Shown here in pieces: positions 52,479-61,381 of a stretch of DNA of 64,000 nt (positions are counted from its first letter, which is position 1; the number at the start of each line of letters is the position of its first letter). This DNA is from Natrinema amylolyticus_A (GTDB taxonomy: Archaea; Halobacteriota; Halobacteria; Halobacteriales; Natrialbaceae). The stretch covers positions 323,316 through 387,315 of the forward strand of contig NZ_JBHUDI010000009.1 of the NCBI RefSeq assembly GCF_042678045.1, read 5' to 3'. Made by a program: the position numbers and the translations under genes. The notes beneath the pieces were generated by a model. That model did no database searches. It was not told where the DNA came from and saw only the letters and a list, made by a program, of their open reading frames with translations.

Positions 52479-52888
52479 CAGGCGCGTGCGCTTTCGACCG
52501 TGATCACCTCACAGTCGAGGTGGCTCCGCAGATACCGGTCGATGTCCGGGTTGTCGGTGAATCGCTGGAAGATCCGCCGGAGTCGACTTGCCTGTTTGGA
52601 GCCGATCACGACGACGTCGGCGCCCTCCGCAGCGACCTCGTCGAGGATACTCTCCTCGACGAGAAAGCCGGTTCGGACGACGTATCGGGCCCGATCGATC
52701 CGACCGAACGCCTTCTCGACGGCGTTTTTCAGATCGACCCGCGTCACCTTCTTTCCGTTCTGATAGAGATTAACGTGGAGAACCGTCAACGCTGCATCTC
52801 GCGTGCGGGCGATTTCGATCGCCCGCTCGAGCGTTCGCCGCGAGTGCTTTGACAAGGGATATCGAACAGGAACGACGACCAGCGACAT
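52478..52888 (-). CDS. universal stress protein, divergent form
   Basis: A 136-aa UspA-like protein (MSLVVVPVRYPLSKHSRRTLERA; VVVIGSKQASRLRRIFQRFTDNPDIDRYLRSHLDCEVITV). The glycine-rich ATP loop is replaced (IGSKQASRLRR), so nucleotide binding is doubtful. It faces the 51987 gene and shares the intergenic repeat at its stop. Confidence 0.78.
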   Translation of the reverse strand: MSLVVVPVRYPLSKHSRRTLERAIEIARTRDAALTVLHVNLYQNGKKVTRVDLKNAVEKAFGRIDRARYVVRTGFLVEESILDEVAAEGADVVVIGSKQASRLRRIFQRFTDNPDIDRYLRSHLDCEVITVESARA

Positions 52889-53123
52889 TAGCCAATCGGA
52901 CGATTTCCGGGCGGGTAAACCTTTCAGTACGGACTGTCCTTATTGAGGACTTATCACATGCGGTAGGCTGTAGCACGCGCCTTCAGTCGAATACGAGTCA
53001 GCGTCCCGACTGACGACCATACCGATTGCGGGGCTGTCGTGCGATCAGTGTGTCAACCGTTTCAGTTGTCTCTATGGTTATAGTTACTGTCGTGTGTCCG
53101 CTCATCCACAACGGAAAGACAGT

Positions 53124-53133
53124 CATTTATCGC
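53124..53133 (+). promoter_or_regulatory. TATA box of the DUF5816 gene
   Basis: CATTTATCGC is centred about 26 bp before the ATG at 53154, supporting the short start and a leaderless transcript. Confidence 0.5.
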
Positions 53134-53153
53134 AAGCGACGCTACAGCAGGGC

Positions 53154-53393
53154 ATGCAAACCTGGTCGACCGACGACGGCGATACCGTCTACATCTCGGA
53201 GACGGAGGGCGACAGGGGATCGAAGGGACCGTTCCTCGTCGCCTACGAGTCCAGCGACGCCGAGCGCCGCTATGGCTGGTTCTGTACGAACTGTGAGTCA
53301 CTCGACACCGCGATGGATGCGATGGGCCGAATCAAGTGCAACCAGTGTGGGAACTTCCGCAAGCCGACCGAGTGGGACGCCGCTCACGAGTAA
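53154..53393 (+). CDS. DUF5816 zinc-binding protein
   Basis: A 79-aa protein. A beta-rich N-terminal part (TWSTDDGDTVYISETEGD) is followed by two CxxC pairs (WFCTNCESLDTAMDAMGRIKCNQCGNF) that should bind one zinc ion. This is the haloarchaeal DUF5816 pattern; no function is known. The start at 53154 matches the leaderless promoter; an in-frame ATG at 53094 is less likely. Confidence 0.8.
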   Translation: MQTWSTDDGDTVYISETEGDRGSKGPFLVAYESSDAERRYGWFCTNCESLDTAMDAMGRIKCNQCGNFRKPTEWDAAHE

Positions 53394-53619
53394 CAGCCGT
53401 CTCCGTCGCTCTCGCGGCTGTCGTTCGTCCCATACGCGTTTCGTCGCCGATCCCGAACCTGCTGCGCCGATCCATAACACCTGATTACTACCCTCGACGC
53501 CCGCAACTGCTATACAGACGAGCGAAAACACCACGAGTCGATTCGAAGACGCGCAGTGAAACAGCGGATTATTGTCACGTACTAACATTTATGAGGGACG
53601 GCCCCATAGATGGTATCGA

Positions 53620-53943
53620 ATGGGTCCTGTTAACATGCGACTCGTCGAGCAGGCCAGGTCGATCTTCGCAGAGTTGGGTTACACCGTCGAAGGCAACGGC
53701 CCCGAATTCCGCGCCGAGCGTGCGTGGAAAGTCGTCCACGTAAACACCGTTCTCGAGACAGGGGAGCTTCCGTCCGCATCGTCGGGACAGTTCCACTGTT
53801 TCGTCGCCGAACCAGAGGATGCCGACGACCTCGAGACACGGCTCGAACGGACGAACCCGAACTACGAGTGGGCCATCATCGTCGTCGACGGGGAAGACTA
53901 TCAGGTCGAACGAGCGCCTCCAGGGCCCCGCGTATCGGCGTAG
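53620..53943 (+). CDS. haloarchaeal hypothetical protein (DUF7116-like)
   Basis: A 107-aa protein: helix VEQARSIFAELGYTVEGNGPEFRAERAWKVVHV (in pieces), a beta hairpin (GQFHCFVAEPED) and a final segment (YEWAIIVVDGEDYQVERA). The pattern resembles the DUF7116 family. No catalytic residue is visible. A second start at 53635 is possible. Convergent with the aminotransferase gene. Confidence 0.6.
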   Translation: MGPVNMRLVEQARSIFAELGYTVEGNGPEFRAERAWKVVHVNTVLETGELPSASSGQFHCFVAEPEDADDLETRLERTNPNYEWAIIVVDGEDYQVERAPPGPRVSA

Positions 53944-53974
53944 AAACGGCAGAATACCGCAGTTGCGAACCGCC

Positions 53975-55186
53975 CTATTCTTTCAGCGCACGTCGCGTCG
54001 CAGTTACGGCTGTGCCCGGCTCGACGTCTGCGCCCATCGACTCCAAGACGTCACCCAGCGCCGTCACGACGTAGATCACGTTCTCGGGACGTGCGGAGTG
54101 GCCCATACAGCCGATCCGGAAGATCTCGCCGGCGAGATCGCCCAGTCCACCCGCGATTTCGAGGTCGTACTGCTCGAGTAAGGCATCACAGACTGCGCCG
54201 TCGTCGATGCCTTCGGGGACGCGGACGGCGTTGAGACTCGGCAACCAGTACTCGTCTGGGGCGTTCATCTCGAGGCCCATCGCCTCGACGCCGGCTTTCA
54301 GCGCGCCGGCGAGCCGTTCGTGACGGGCCCATCGCTGTTCGATACCCTCCTCGGCGACGAGCCGCAGGGCCTCCCGGATCGCGTAGACGTTCGTGATCGG
54401 CGCGGTGTGGTGGTAGGAACGTTCGTCGCCCCAGTAGCCCTCGAGCAGGGAGAGATCGAGGTACCACGAGCGGGGGTCTTCGTCGCGCGAAAGGACTTTG
54501 TCCATCGCCTCGTCCGAGAGGGTCAGCGGGCTGGCTCCAGGCGGGCAGGAGAGACACTTCTGTGGGCCCGAGTAGGCCACGTCGATGTCCCACTCGTCGA
54601 CGCGCAGTTCGACGCCGCCCAGCGAGGTGACGGTGTCGGCGATCACCAGCGCGTCGTGGTCGTGGGCTGCAGCCGTCAGTTCGGGGACGTTGGGCTGAAG
54701 CACGCCCGTACTCGTCTCGGCGTGGACGAACCCGAAGATATCGGGGTCGTGCTCGGCTAATGCGTCCGCGACGACGTCGGGCTCGAGGGGTTCGCCCCAC
54801 GGCGCGTCGACTTCGACGACCTCGCCGCCGGCTCGCTGGGCCATTGTGGCCATTCGGCCGCCGAAGTAGCCGTTCGTCGGGACGAGCATCGTATCGCCGG
54901 GCTCGACGACGTTGCCGATCGCGGCTTCCATCGCGGCCGAGCCGGTCCCCGAGACCGGGATCGTCCACTGGTTGTCCGTCCGGAAGGTATAGCGCAACAG
55001 TTCCTGGACCTCGTTCATGATCTCGATGAACGAGGGATCGAGATGGCCCACAAGAGGAGTGCTCATCGCCCGCAGCACACGCGGGTTGACATCGCTCGGG
55101 CCGGGCCCCATCAGGGTCCGATCCGGTGGAGTGAGTTCACCAACGGTTGGCGCGCGATCCATGTCGGTCGACGGTTGCTGAGCCAT
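53975..55186 (-). CDS. PLP-dependent alanine-glyoxylate-type aminotransferase
   Basis: A 403-aa class V aminotransferase. PLP-binding K210 in SGPQKCLSCPPG; SGTGSAAMEAAIGNVV for phosphate binding; HAETSTGV and VIADTVTSLGG in the cofactor site. It resembles alanine-glyoxylate or serine-pyruvate aminotransferases of archaea, which make glycine, serine or related amino acids. The start at 55186 removes nine residues of doubtful coding value seen in a longer frame. Divergent from the YdjM gene. Confidence 0.88.
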   Translation of the reverse strand: MAQQPSTDMDRAPTVGELTPPDRTLMGPGPSDVNPRVLRAMSTPLVGHLDPSFIEIMNEVQELLRYTFRTDNQWTIPVSGTGSAAMEAAIGNVVEPGDTMLVPTNGYFGGRMATMAQRAGGEVVEVDAPWGEPLEPDVVADALAEHDPDIFGFVHAETSTGVLQPNVPELTAAAHDHDALVIADTVTSLGGVELRVDEWDIDVAYSGPQKCLSCPPGASPLTLSDEAMDKVLSRDEDPRSWYLDLSLLEGYWGDERSYHHTAPITNVYAIREALRLVAEEGIEQRWARHERLAGALKAGVEAMGLEMNAPDEYWLPSLNAVRVPEGIDDGAVCDALLEQYDLEIAGGLGDLAGEIFRIGCMGHSARPENVIYVVTALGDVLESMGADVEPGTAVTATRRALKE

Positions 55187-55376
55187 GGGCGTGTGCTCGC
55201 GTGCTACTTGCAAAGGCCTACCGACATCGCCGAACGATAGCTACCGTTTGGACACCGACGGCCGTGTGCTCGGTTCCGTCGACCTCTACCGCCGATTTCC
55301 GTCCGCAGACGATGCGTGCTGGCTATTGACACAGCGGCGAGTCGCTTAAGCCGACCCGCCACATACCCGATATATC

Positions 55377-56363
55377 ATGTTCGTCGGGCACGCTCTGCTT
55401 GCGTTCGCCGTCGCGGCGCTGGTCGCGGACTGGCGGGGCTGGGACCGCCGGCCGGCCCTGCTCGTCGGCGTCATCGCGGGCGCCTTCGCCGCGATCCCGG
55501 ATATCGACGTCGCGTACGCGCTCGTCGGCCTCCTCGAGTGGCAGGCCCTCGGTGGCGAGCTCGGAGCGCCGGCAGCCTTCTGGGGCGCGAGCCGGGTCAT
55601 CCACCGGTCGGTCACCCACTCGTTGGTCGTCGGGGCGGTCGCCGCGCCGGCGTTCGGGCTGCTCGCCGTCCGCGGGCGCTCGGCGCGCTCGCGCGCCAGC
55701 CACATCGCCGGGCTCGGTGCCCTCGTGGCCCTCGTCGCGGTCGCGCTCGTCTGGGACGGCCCCCTCGCCGCGTTCGTGATGGTGCTGTTCGCGGCCAGCG
55801 GTGTCCTCGTCTCCCGTGGAGTCGCACGGCTATCGACGCTGGCACCGACGACGGTGGCCCTTGCCGCACTCTGGGGACTCTGGTCGCACCCGTGGGGCGA
55901 TCTGGTCACTGGAGCGCCCCCTGACTGGCTATTCCCGCTCGGCTCGCCGGGCCTCGAGTCACGCGTTGCCCTCCATCCGGACCCGACGCTACACCTGCTC
56001 GGTGCGTTCGCGATCGAACTCGCGACGATCGCGCTCGCGGCTGCCGTAATCTGCCGGCTCACCGACCGATCGATCCTCGCGTTCGTCGACCGTCGGGCCA
56101 CCGTCGGCGCTGCCTACGGCGTCGCTGCGCTCGCCGTGACGCCGCCGACGCTCGAGGTCTCCTATCATTTCGTCTTCTCGATCCTCGGCGTCGGCCTCCT
56201 CTGTGGCGTCGTCCAGGATACCTACTGGCGTCCCTTCGGTGCGCGCGATCGGTGGCGTCCGTCCGTCGACGCGGTCTTCGAGACCGGACTCACGACGGTG
56301 GCAGCCGTCGCCGTCGCGTTGGCCGCGTATGCGGCCGTCTACCTACTCGTCGTCCCAGCATGA
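55377..56363 (+). CDS. YdjM/metal-dependent membrane hydrolase family protein
   Basis: A 328-aa multi-pass membrane protein. The N-terminal HALLAFAVAALVADW and AAIPDIDVAY carry the family's His and Asp metal residues, with HRSVTHSLVVG as the second motif. The fold is that of YdjM (LexA-regulated inner-membrane protein, DUF457), proposed to be a metal-dependent hydrolase. A second relative lies at 62.8 kb. The start is ATG 55377. Confidence 0.82.
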   Translation: MFVGHALLAFAVAALVADWRGWDRRPALLVGVIAGAFAAIPDIDVAYALVGLLEWQALGGELGAPAAFWGASRVIHRSVTHSLVVGAVAAPAFGLLAVRGRSARSRASHIAGLGALVALVAVALVWDGPLAAFVMVLFAASGVLVSRGVARLSTLAPTTVALAALWGLWSHPWGDLVTGAPPDWLFPLGSPGLESRVALHPDPTLHLLGAFAIELATIALAAAVICRLTDRSILAFVDRRATVGAAYGVAALAVTPPTLEVSYHFVFSILGVGLLCGVVQDTYWRPFGARDRWRPSVDAVFETGLTTVAAVAVALAAYAAVYLLVVPA

Positions 56364-56437
56364 TCGCCTCGATCGCCGTTGCGCCGGGCCACCGCATGAC
56401 GACTACGTTTTTGTGAGAACGGTCAGTACGATTCAGT

Positions 56438-57055
56438 GTGTCTCAGGCTTCACTCGAAGAACTGATCGTCGACGGCCGGACCAACGCGGTTCTCTCGTGG
56501 CTCTTGGTCGCTGCGATCGCGCTCATCGGTCTCGGTGAGTTCGTGACCGGTGGCACCCTCTGGGCGACGTTTACGGTGGCGCTCGTCGCGCTCGCACTGC
56601 TGCCGCCGATCACCGTCCGGTCGTGGGAGGCGATGATTCCCTGGGAGGTGCTCTTGCTCGCGGCGCTGCCCGTCCTCGGACTGGCGCTTGGCTCCGACCG
56701 GCTGACGGGCCACGTCGCCTCGTACCTCTCGGTCGCCGCGATCGCCCTCGTTTTCGCCGTCGAACTGCAGACGTTTACGACCGTGCGGATGACCTCGAGT
56801 TTCGCGGTTATTTTCGTCGCCGTCACGACGATGGCCGCCGCCGCCCTCTGGGCGCTCTTTCGGTGGAGTACCGCCGGACTCCTCGGCGTCCCGTTCCCCA
56901 CCGACCACGACGCTGTGATGTGGGAGTTCGTCTATTCCACGATCACGGGGCTCGGTGCCGGTATCGTCTTCGAACTGTATTTCCGGCGGCTTGGCCGCCA
57001 CGAGCAGTGTCATCCACCCGATGAGACGTCCATCGCGGAGGGGAACAATGCGTAA
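56438..57055 (+). CDS. hypothetical multi-pass membrane protein
   Basis: A 205-aa protein with about six hydrophobic segments (LSWLLVAAIALIGLGEFV; TFTVALVALALLPPITV; EVLLLAALPVLGLALG and others) and a hydrophilic tail. It starts with GTG (56438). Its stop overlaps the next gene by 8 bp. No functional motif; probably a partner of the downstream YjdF-like protein. Confidence 0.7.
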   Translation: MSQASLEELIVDGRTNAVLSWLLVAAIALIGLGEFVTGGTLWATFTVALVALALLPPITVRSWEAMIPWEVLLLAALPVLGLALGSDRLTGHVASYLSVAAIALVFAVELQTFTTVRMTSSFAVIFVAVTTMAAAALWALFRWSTAGLLGVPFPTDHDAVMWEFVYSTITGLGAGIVFELYFRRLGRHEQCHPPDETSIAEGNNA

Positions 57056-57707
57056 CCTCGCCAGGTTACTGCCATCCCGGGAGCGCCAGCGCCAGCTCAC
57101 CTACCTCATGGAACTCGGGCTGGTCGGCATGCTGTTCGTCGGCATCGATCGGGGCAACGGCGGCATCGTAATCAACACCGGCGTGGCGCTGGCCGTAACG
57201 CAACTCCCGCCGATCCTCGAGCGCGACTACGAGATTCCGATGGACCCGCGGCTCACGCTCTGGATCACTACCGCCGTCTTCCTCCACGCCTTCGGCACTG
57301 TCGGACTCCCCGGCGCCACCAGGACGCTCTACAGTCAGGTCTGGTGGTGGGATCACATGACCCACGCGCTATCGGCGTCGCTGGTTGCTGGCGTCGGCTA
57401 TGCGACCGTCCGCGCGCTCCACGAACACGCCGACGGGATCCACTTCCCCCGGCGGTTCGTCGCCGTCTTCATCCTGCTTTTCGTCCTCGCGTTCGGCGTC
57501 CTCTGGGAGGTCCTCGAGTTCGCTATTGCGCTGTCGGCCGACGCGTTCGGTATCGACGCCGTGCTCACGCAGTACGGCCTCAACGACACGATGTTGGATT
57601 TCGTCTTCAATTCGATCGGCGGTCTGATCGTCGCGCTGTGGGGTGGTGCCTACCTCACCGATGTCTCCGGCGCGATCCGTGAGCGCCTCGAGGCGCGAAC
57701 TGAGTAG
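57048..57707 (+). CDS. YjdF/DUF2238-like membrane protein
   Basis: A 219-aa protein with about six helices. The segment WWWDHMTHALSASLVAG and the C-terminal VFNSIGGLIVALWGG recall the YjdF (DUF2238) family of unknown function. It overlaps the preceding membrane gene by 8 bp, indicating co-translation. The start at 57048 (MRNLARLLPSRER) is chosen because earlier residues in that frame lie inside the upstream gene. Confidence 0.7.
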   Translation: MRNLARLLPSRERQRQLTYLMELGLVGMLFVGIDRGNGGIVINTGVALAVTQLPPILERDYEIPMDPRLTLWITTAVFLHAFGTVGLPGATRTLYSQVWWWDHMTHALSASLVAGVGYATVRALHEHADGIHFPRRFVAVFILLFVLAFGVLWEVLEFAIALSADAFGIDAVLTQYGLNDTMLDFVFNSIGGLIVALWGGAYLTDVSGAIRERLEARTE

Positions 57708-57770
57708 TACTCCCACGGCCCGGAAACGACGTGCAGTTTTACGTCGGGTTACGGTGTAGAAACGGGGGCG

Positions 57771-57971
57771 ATGGTATTCAAAAAGATCACACTCATCGGA
57801 ACCAGCCCCGAAAGCTTCGACGCCGCGGCCGACGACGCCATCGACCGCGCAGAAGAAACCCTCCAGAACGTCCACTGGATCGAAGTCGACGAACTCGGCG
57901 TCGAGATCGCAAGCGCCGACGACCGGGAGTACCAGGCCGAAGTCACCGTCGCGTTCGAACTCGAGGAGTAA
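57771..57971 (+). CDS. dodecin, flavin-binding protein
   Basis: A 66-aa protein that assembles as a dodecamer and stores riboflavin or FMN in haloarchaea. The dodecin residues Trp36 (VHWIEVD), which stacks on the isoalloxazine, and Gln55 (REYQAEV) are present at the positions known from the Halobacterium protein. The opening MVFKKITLIGTSPESF is characteristic. Confidence 0.95.
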   Translation: MVFKKITLIGTSPESFDAAADDAIDRAEETLQNVHWIEVDELGVEIASADDREYQAEVTVAFELEE

Positions 57972-58118
57972 CGCGACGGCCGTCGAGTCGATGCGAGGAG
58001 TCGATCGGCCACTCGCCGGTCGCTGCTTTTTCGAGCAGTCGGGTCCGAGACGAGGGAAAAGCTGTGTCGTGCGTTCTCGAGGTGATGGGGCTGCGTCGGT
58101 CGATGGCGAAGGGAGCGG

Positions 58119-58493
58119 TTACGTGCGGAACGACTCGCCACAACCGCACTCGCTGACGACGTTCGGATTGTCGACGTGGAACCCTTCGGCCTGCAGCCCG
58201 CTCTCGTAGTCGAGGACGCTGCCCTCGATATATTTCAGGCTCGCCGGATCGACGAACACGCGCAGGTCGTGGTGTTCGTAGATCGTGTCGTCCTCGTCCG
58301 GTGCGTCGTCAAATCGCATGCCGTAGGAGAGACCGGCACAGCCGCCCTGCTGGACGAACAGCCGGAGGCCCGCCTCCGAGGTGTCGAGGCCCTCGCCCTC
58401 GAGCAGCGAGAGGGCCTGCTCGGCCGCGTCTTCGGTGACGTCGATCTTCGGGCGCGCGTCAGCTTCCCCGCCGTCCATACTGTCCGTGCTCAT
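58119..58493 (-). CDS. HesB/IscA-type Fe-S cluster insertion protein
   Basis: A 124-aa A-type carrier that passes Fe-S clusters to apo-proteins. Conserved cysteines are C52 (QQGGCAGLSYGM) and C116 and C118 (SECGCGESF). The start at 58493 (MSTDSMDGGEAD) puts a short acidic tail before the IDVTEDAAEQAL core. Monocistronic; divergent genes lie on both sides. Confidence 0.92.
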   Translation of the reverse strand: MSTDSMDGGEADARPKIDVTEDAAEQALSLLEGEGLDTSEAGLRLFVQQGGCAGLSYGMRFDDAPDEDDTIYEHHDLRVFVDPASLKYIEGSVLDYESGLQAEGFHVDNPNVVSECGCGESFRT

Positions 58494-58608
58494 ACCACTC
58501 CATTCCGGCGCAACGATGTTAACTGTGACGCCCTCCGAAGCCGGACGTGCTAGCCGAACCTGGTTACGATATCCCGTACCCGCGGTCGTCCTCGGTGTGC
58601 TCCGTGGT

Positions 58609-58821
58609 CTAGCAACTCGAGCGTTGCCGAAGCAACTGATAACAGGTCCCGAACTGCTGGCGATCGTTTCGCGACAGCTCGATCTCGTGTTCGGCCAGCA
58701 ACTCGAGCATCCGTTCGAGCTCGCAGTCGTACCACATCGAGAGGAGCCGCACGTTCTTCTGTGCGTAATCGTAGTTGCGCTCGAGGACGCGCCCGTCCGT
58801 CGGATCGACACGCGGTTCCAT
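58609..58821 (-). CDS. small hypothetical protein
   Basis: A 70-aa acidic, mainly helical protein (VLERNYDYAQKNVRLLSMWYDCELERMLELLAEHEIEL, in pieces) with two single cysteines and no motif. It has haloarchaeal codon usage and sits between IscA and HisD on the same strand. Function unknown. Confidence 0.55.
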   Translation of the reverse strand: MEPRVDPTDGRVLERNYDYAQKNVRLLSMWYDCELERMLELLAEHEIELSRNDRQQFGTCYQLLRQRSSC

Positions 58822-58909
58822 CTCACTGGCTACTCCGTGTTCCAGCTACGTAAAACCGATATGCGGTTCCGTAACCTGTTTCCAACCGAGCAATCGCGTC
58901 TTCCCTTCG

Positions 58910-60202
58910 CTAGTCGTCAGACTGTTCGTCCAGCCGGAGCCGGACGCTCGCGGCGTGGGCCTCGAGCCCTTCCGCGTCGGCGAGGGTCGTGATCGTCTCG
59001 CCCAGCCCGGCCAGTCCCTCGCTCGAGAGTCGCTGGACCGTCGTCGACCGGAGGAACGTCTCGACCGAGAGGCCGCCGGTTACGCGCGCCCCGCCGTTCG
59101 TCGGCAGGACGTGATTGGTGCCGCTGGCGTAGTCGCCGGCCGCGACAGGCGTGTTTGGACCGAGGAAGACGCTGCCCGCACTGTCGATCCGTTCCAGGAT
59201 CGACTCGTCGTCGTCGGCAATGATCGCGAGGTGTTCGGGGGCGTACGCCTCCGTAAAGAGGATCGCCTCGCTCATCGATCGCGCGTGGAGGACGCCACTC
59301 GCGTCGTTTGTGAGCGCTTGGCGGATGATGTCATCACGGTCGCGGTCGTCGACCTGTTCGTCGACGGCCGCAGCGACGGCGTCGGCGGTCGCCTCGTCGT
59401 CCGTGACGGCTACGACCGAGGCGTTCGGGTCGTGTTCGGCCTGGGCGACGAGCTCTGCGGCAACGAGGTCCGGGTCCGCACTCTCGTCGGCGACGACGAC
59501 CACTTCGCTCGGGCCCGCGAGGAAGTCGATCTCGACGTCGCCTCGGACCTCGGCTTTGGCCGCAGTCACCCACTTGTTGCCGGGGCCGACGATCTTCTGA
59601 GCGCTTGTGATCGTCTCCGTTCCGTAGGCCAGCCCTGCGATCGCTTGCGCGCCGCCGACGCTGTAGACCGCGTCCGCGCCCGCGATGTGAATCGCCGCCA
59701 GCGTCACCGGGTTCAGCTCGTCGGCTGGCGGCGTCACCACCGACACGTGGTCGACGCCAGCGACGACCGCCGGCACGATCCCCATGATCGCACTCGAGGG
59801 GTAGGCCGCCGACCCGCCGGGCACGTAGACGCCGACGCGCTCGAGCGAGCGAAAGCGCCGCCCGAGCGTCCGCCCCTCGCCGAACTCCTGTCGCCAGTCT
59901 TCGGGCAGCTGGGCGGTGTGGAACTCGCGGACGTTCGCCACGGCCGTCTCGATCGCGTCCCGAATCTCGTCGTCGACTTCGGTGGCGGCCCGCTCACACT
60001 CGTCGGTAATATCTATGTTGCCGACCTCGACGCCGTCGAACTCGCTCGTGAACTCGCGGACGGCGACGTCACCTTCGGTACGGACCCGGTCGACGATGTC
60101 GCGGACGTCTCCCCTGACCGCATCGATGCCGGCGTCGCGCTCGAAGAAGGCAGCGCGGTCGTCCGGTCCGAGATCGGAAATCGCCTGCACGTCGATTGTC
60201 AT
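58910..60202 (-). CDS. hisD: histidinol dehydrogenase
   Basis: A 430-aa enzyme catalysing the last two steps of histidine synthesis (histidinol to histidine, NAD-dependent). Motifs VYVPGGSAAYPSSAIMG and TITSAQKIVGPGNKWVTAAK are present, with zinc-site histidines in EHDPNAS and EAYAPEHLAIIA. The start at 60202 (MTIDVQAISDLG) is the family opening. It is not accompanied by other his genes, as is usual in haloarchaea. Confidence 0.95.
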   Translation of the reverse strand: MTIDVQAISDLGPDDRAAFFERDAGIDAVRGDVRDIVDRVRTEGDVAVREFTSEFDGVEVGNIDITDECERAATEVDDEIRDAIETAVANVREFHTAQLPEDWRQEFGEGRTLGRRFRSLERVGVYVPGGSAAYPSSAIMGIVPAVVAGVDHVSVVTPPADELNPVTLAAIHIAGADAVYSVGGAQAIAGLAYGTETITSAQKIVGPGNKWVTAAKAEVRGDVEIDFLAGPSEVVVVADESADPDLVAAELVAQAEHDPNASVVAVTDDEATADAVAAAVDEQVDDRDRDDIIRQALTNDASGVLHARSMSEAILFTEAYAPEHLAIIADDDESILERIDSAGSVFLGPNTPVAAGDYASGTNHVLPTNGGARVTGGLSVETFLRSTTVQRLSSEGLAGLGETITTLADAEGLEAHAASVRLRLDEQSDD

Positions 60203-60245
60203 GCCCCGGACTTGGCGCGGCGGTCGAAAAACGGTTTCCTTCCGT

Positions 60246-60467
60246 TCATGCATCGCCGTTTTCGATCGTCCAGAGACCCACGAAGTCGAGAGTTGCCCTG
60301 ACGAAGAGATAGACGAGCAGCCCGAACCCGACGATCGCCAGTGGTGCCTGGATGAGATCCGCGGTTTCCACGCCGAGGACGATCCGGCTCAGCCCACGGA
60401 TGACGAAACTCACGATCACGAGCGCGAATCCGACGAGCGAGAACTTGACGAATCCCGACTGGTCCAT
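60246..60467 (-). CDS. small two-helix membrane protein
   Basis: A 73-aa protein with hydrophobic stretches at about 9-24 and 42-58. The start at 60467 (MDQSGFVKFSLV) is preferred; the longer frame adds His/Arg-rich residues. Function unknown. It lies between HisD and the ABC-2 genes on the same strand. Confidence 0.6.
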   Translation of the reverse strand: MDQSGFVKFSLVGFALVIVSFVIRGLSRIVLGVETADLIQAPLAIVGFGLLVYLFVRATLDFVGLWTIENGDA

Positions 60468-60538
60468 AGCAAGCGGTACGACTGGGCTCGCTAAATGATA
60501 TCGGTTGGTCCCGTGGCGATGCGACGATCGTCGGGCCG

Positions 60539-61381
60539 TCATCGGACGTCAGCGCTGGCAGCACGGCTGATCGCATAGACTGCCACCGAGCCGAAGACGA
60601 GTGCGAGGGCGACGAGGACGACCAGCGCCGGCACGAGCGTGTCCCACACGCCGCCAAAGCGGGTGACTTCGATCACCGTCATCGTATCCTCGCCGAGCAT
60701 CACCGCGCGGGCCGCGTCGACGCCGTACGTGATCGGATTGAACGTCGCGATCGTCTGAATCCACGCCGGGAGTGCCGCCAATGGGAGAAAGGCACTCGAG
60801 ACAAACAGCAAGGGTAACTGAAGCAGGTTCGCGCCGATGATCGTCGATTCCTCGTCGCGAGTTACCACGGCGAGCACGTTCGAGAACGCGGTGAACCAGA
60901 CCGAGAACAGGACGCAGATGCCCGCGATCGCGACGGCCCCGACCAGTCCGGTGGCGATCTCGGCACCGAGCAACACGCCCAGTCCGAGCACGATCGTGAC
61001 CTGAACGACGATGCGGACTACCTCGGCGAGCGTCTTTCCAAGGAAGATTGCCGTTCGGTTCATCGGACTGACCAGGGTCTTCTCGAACATGCCGTTCTCG
61101 ATGTCGTTGACCAGCCCGATCCCCGACGTCGCCGCAGCCACCAGCGCGACCTGGATCACGATCGCCGGCACGAGATACGTCTCGTAGGTGATCCCCTCGA
61201 GCGCACTCGTCGCGACGCCGCCGAATACCTGCGTGAACAGCACCAGGAAAATGATCGGCTGGACGAGCGAGACGACGAGCACGAACGGGTTCCGCACTGA
61301 CTTGATCGTCCACCGGACGAACGTGACCCACACGTCGCTCGCGAAGCTCCCGCCATGACGGCTGACGCTCGGTGTGCTCAT
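60539..61381 (-). CDS. ABC-2 type export permease
   Basis: A 280-aa membrane protein with six helices of the ABC-2/DrrB type (VVSLVQPIIFLVLFTQVFGGVA; GIGLVNDIENGMFEKTLVSPMNR). The last segment is the final membrane helix with a short cytoplasmic end. It overlaps the ATPase gene by 4 bp (ATGA). Exports an unidentified substrate or has a lipid-related role. Confidence 0.88.
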   Translation of the reverse strand: MSTPSVSRHGGSFASDVWVTFVRWTIKSVRNPFVLVVSLVQPIIFLVLFTQVFGGVATSALEGITYETYLVPAIVIQVALVAAATSGIGLVNDIENGMFEKTLVSPMNRTAIFLGKTLAEVVRIVVQVTIVLGLGVLLGAEIATGLVGAVAIAGICVLFSVWFTAFSNVLAVVTRDEESTIIGANLLQLPLLFVSSAFLPLAALPAWIQTIATFNPITYGVDAARAVMLGEDTMTVIEVTRFGGVWDTLVPALVVLVALALVFGSVAVYAISRAASADVR

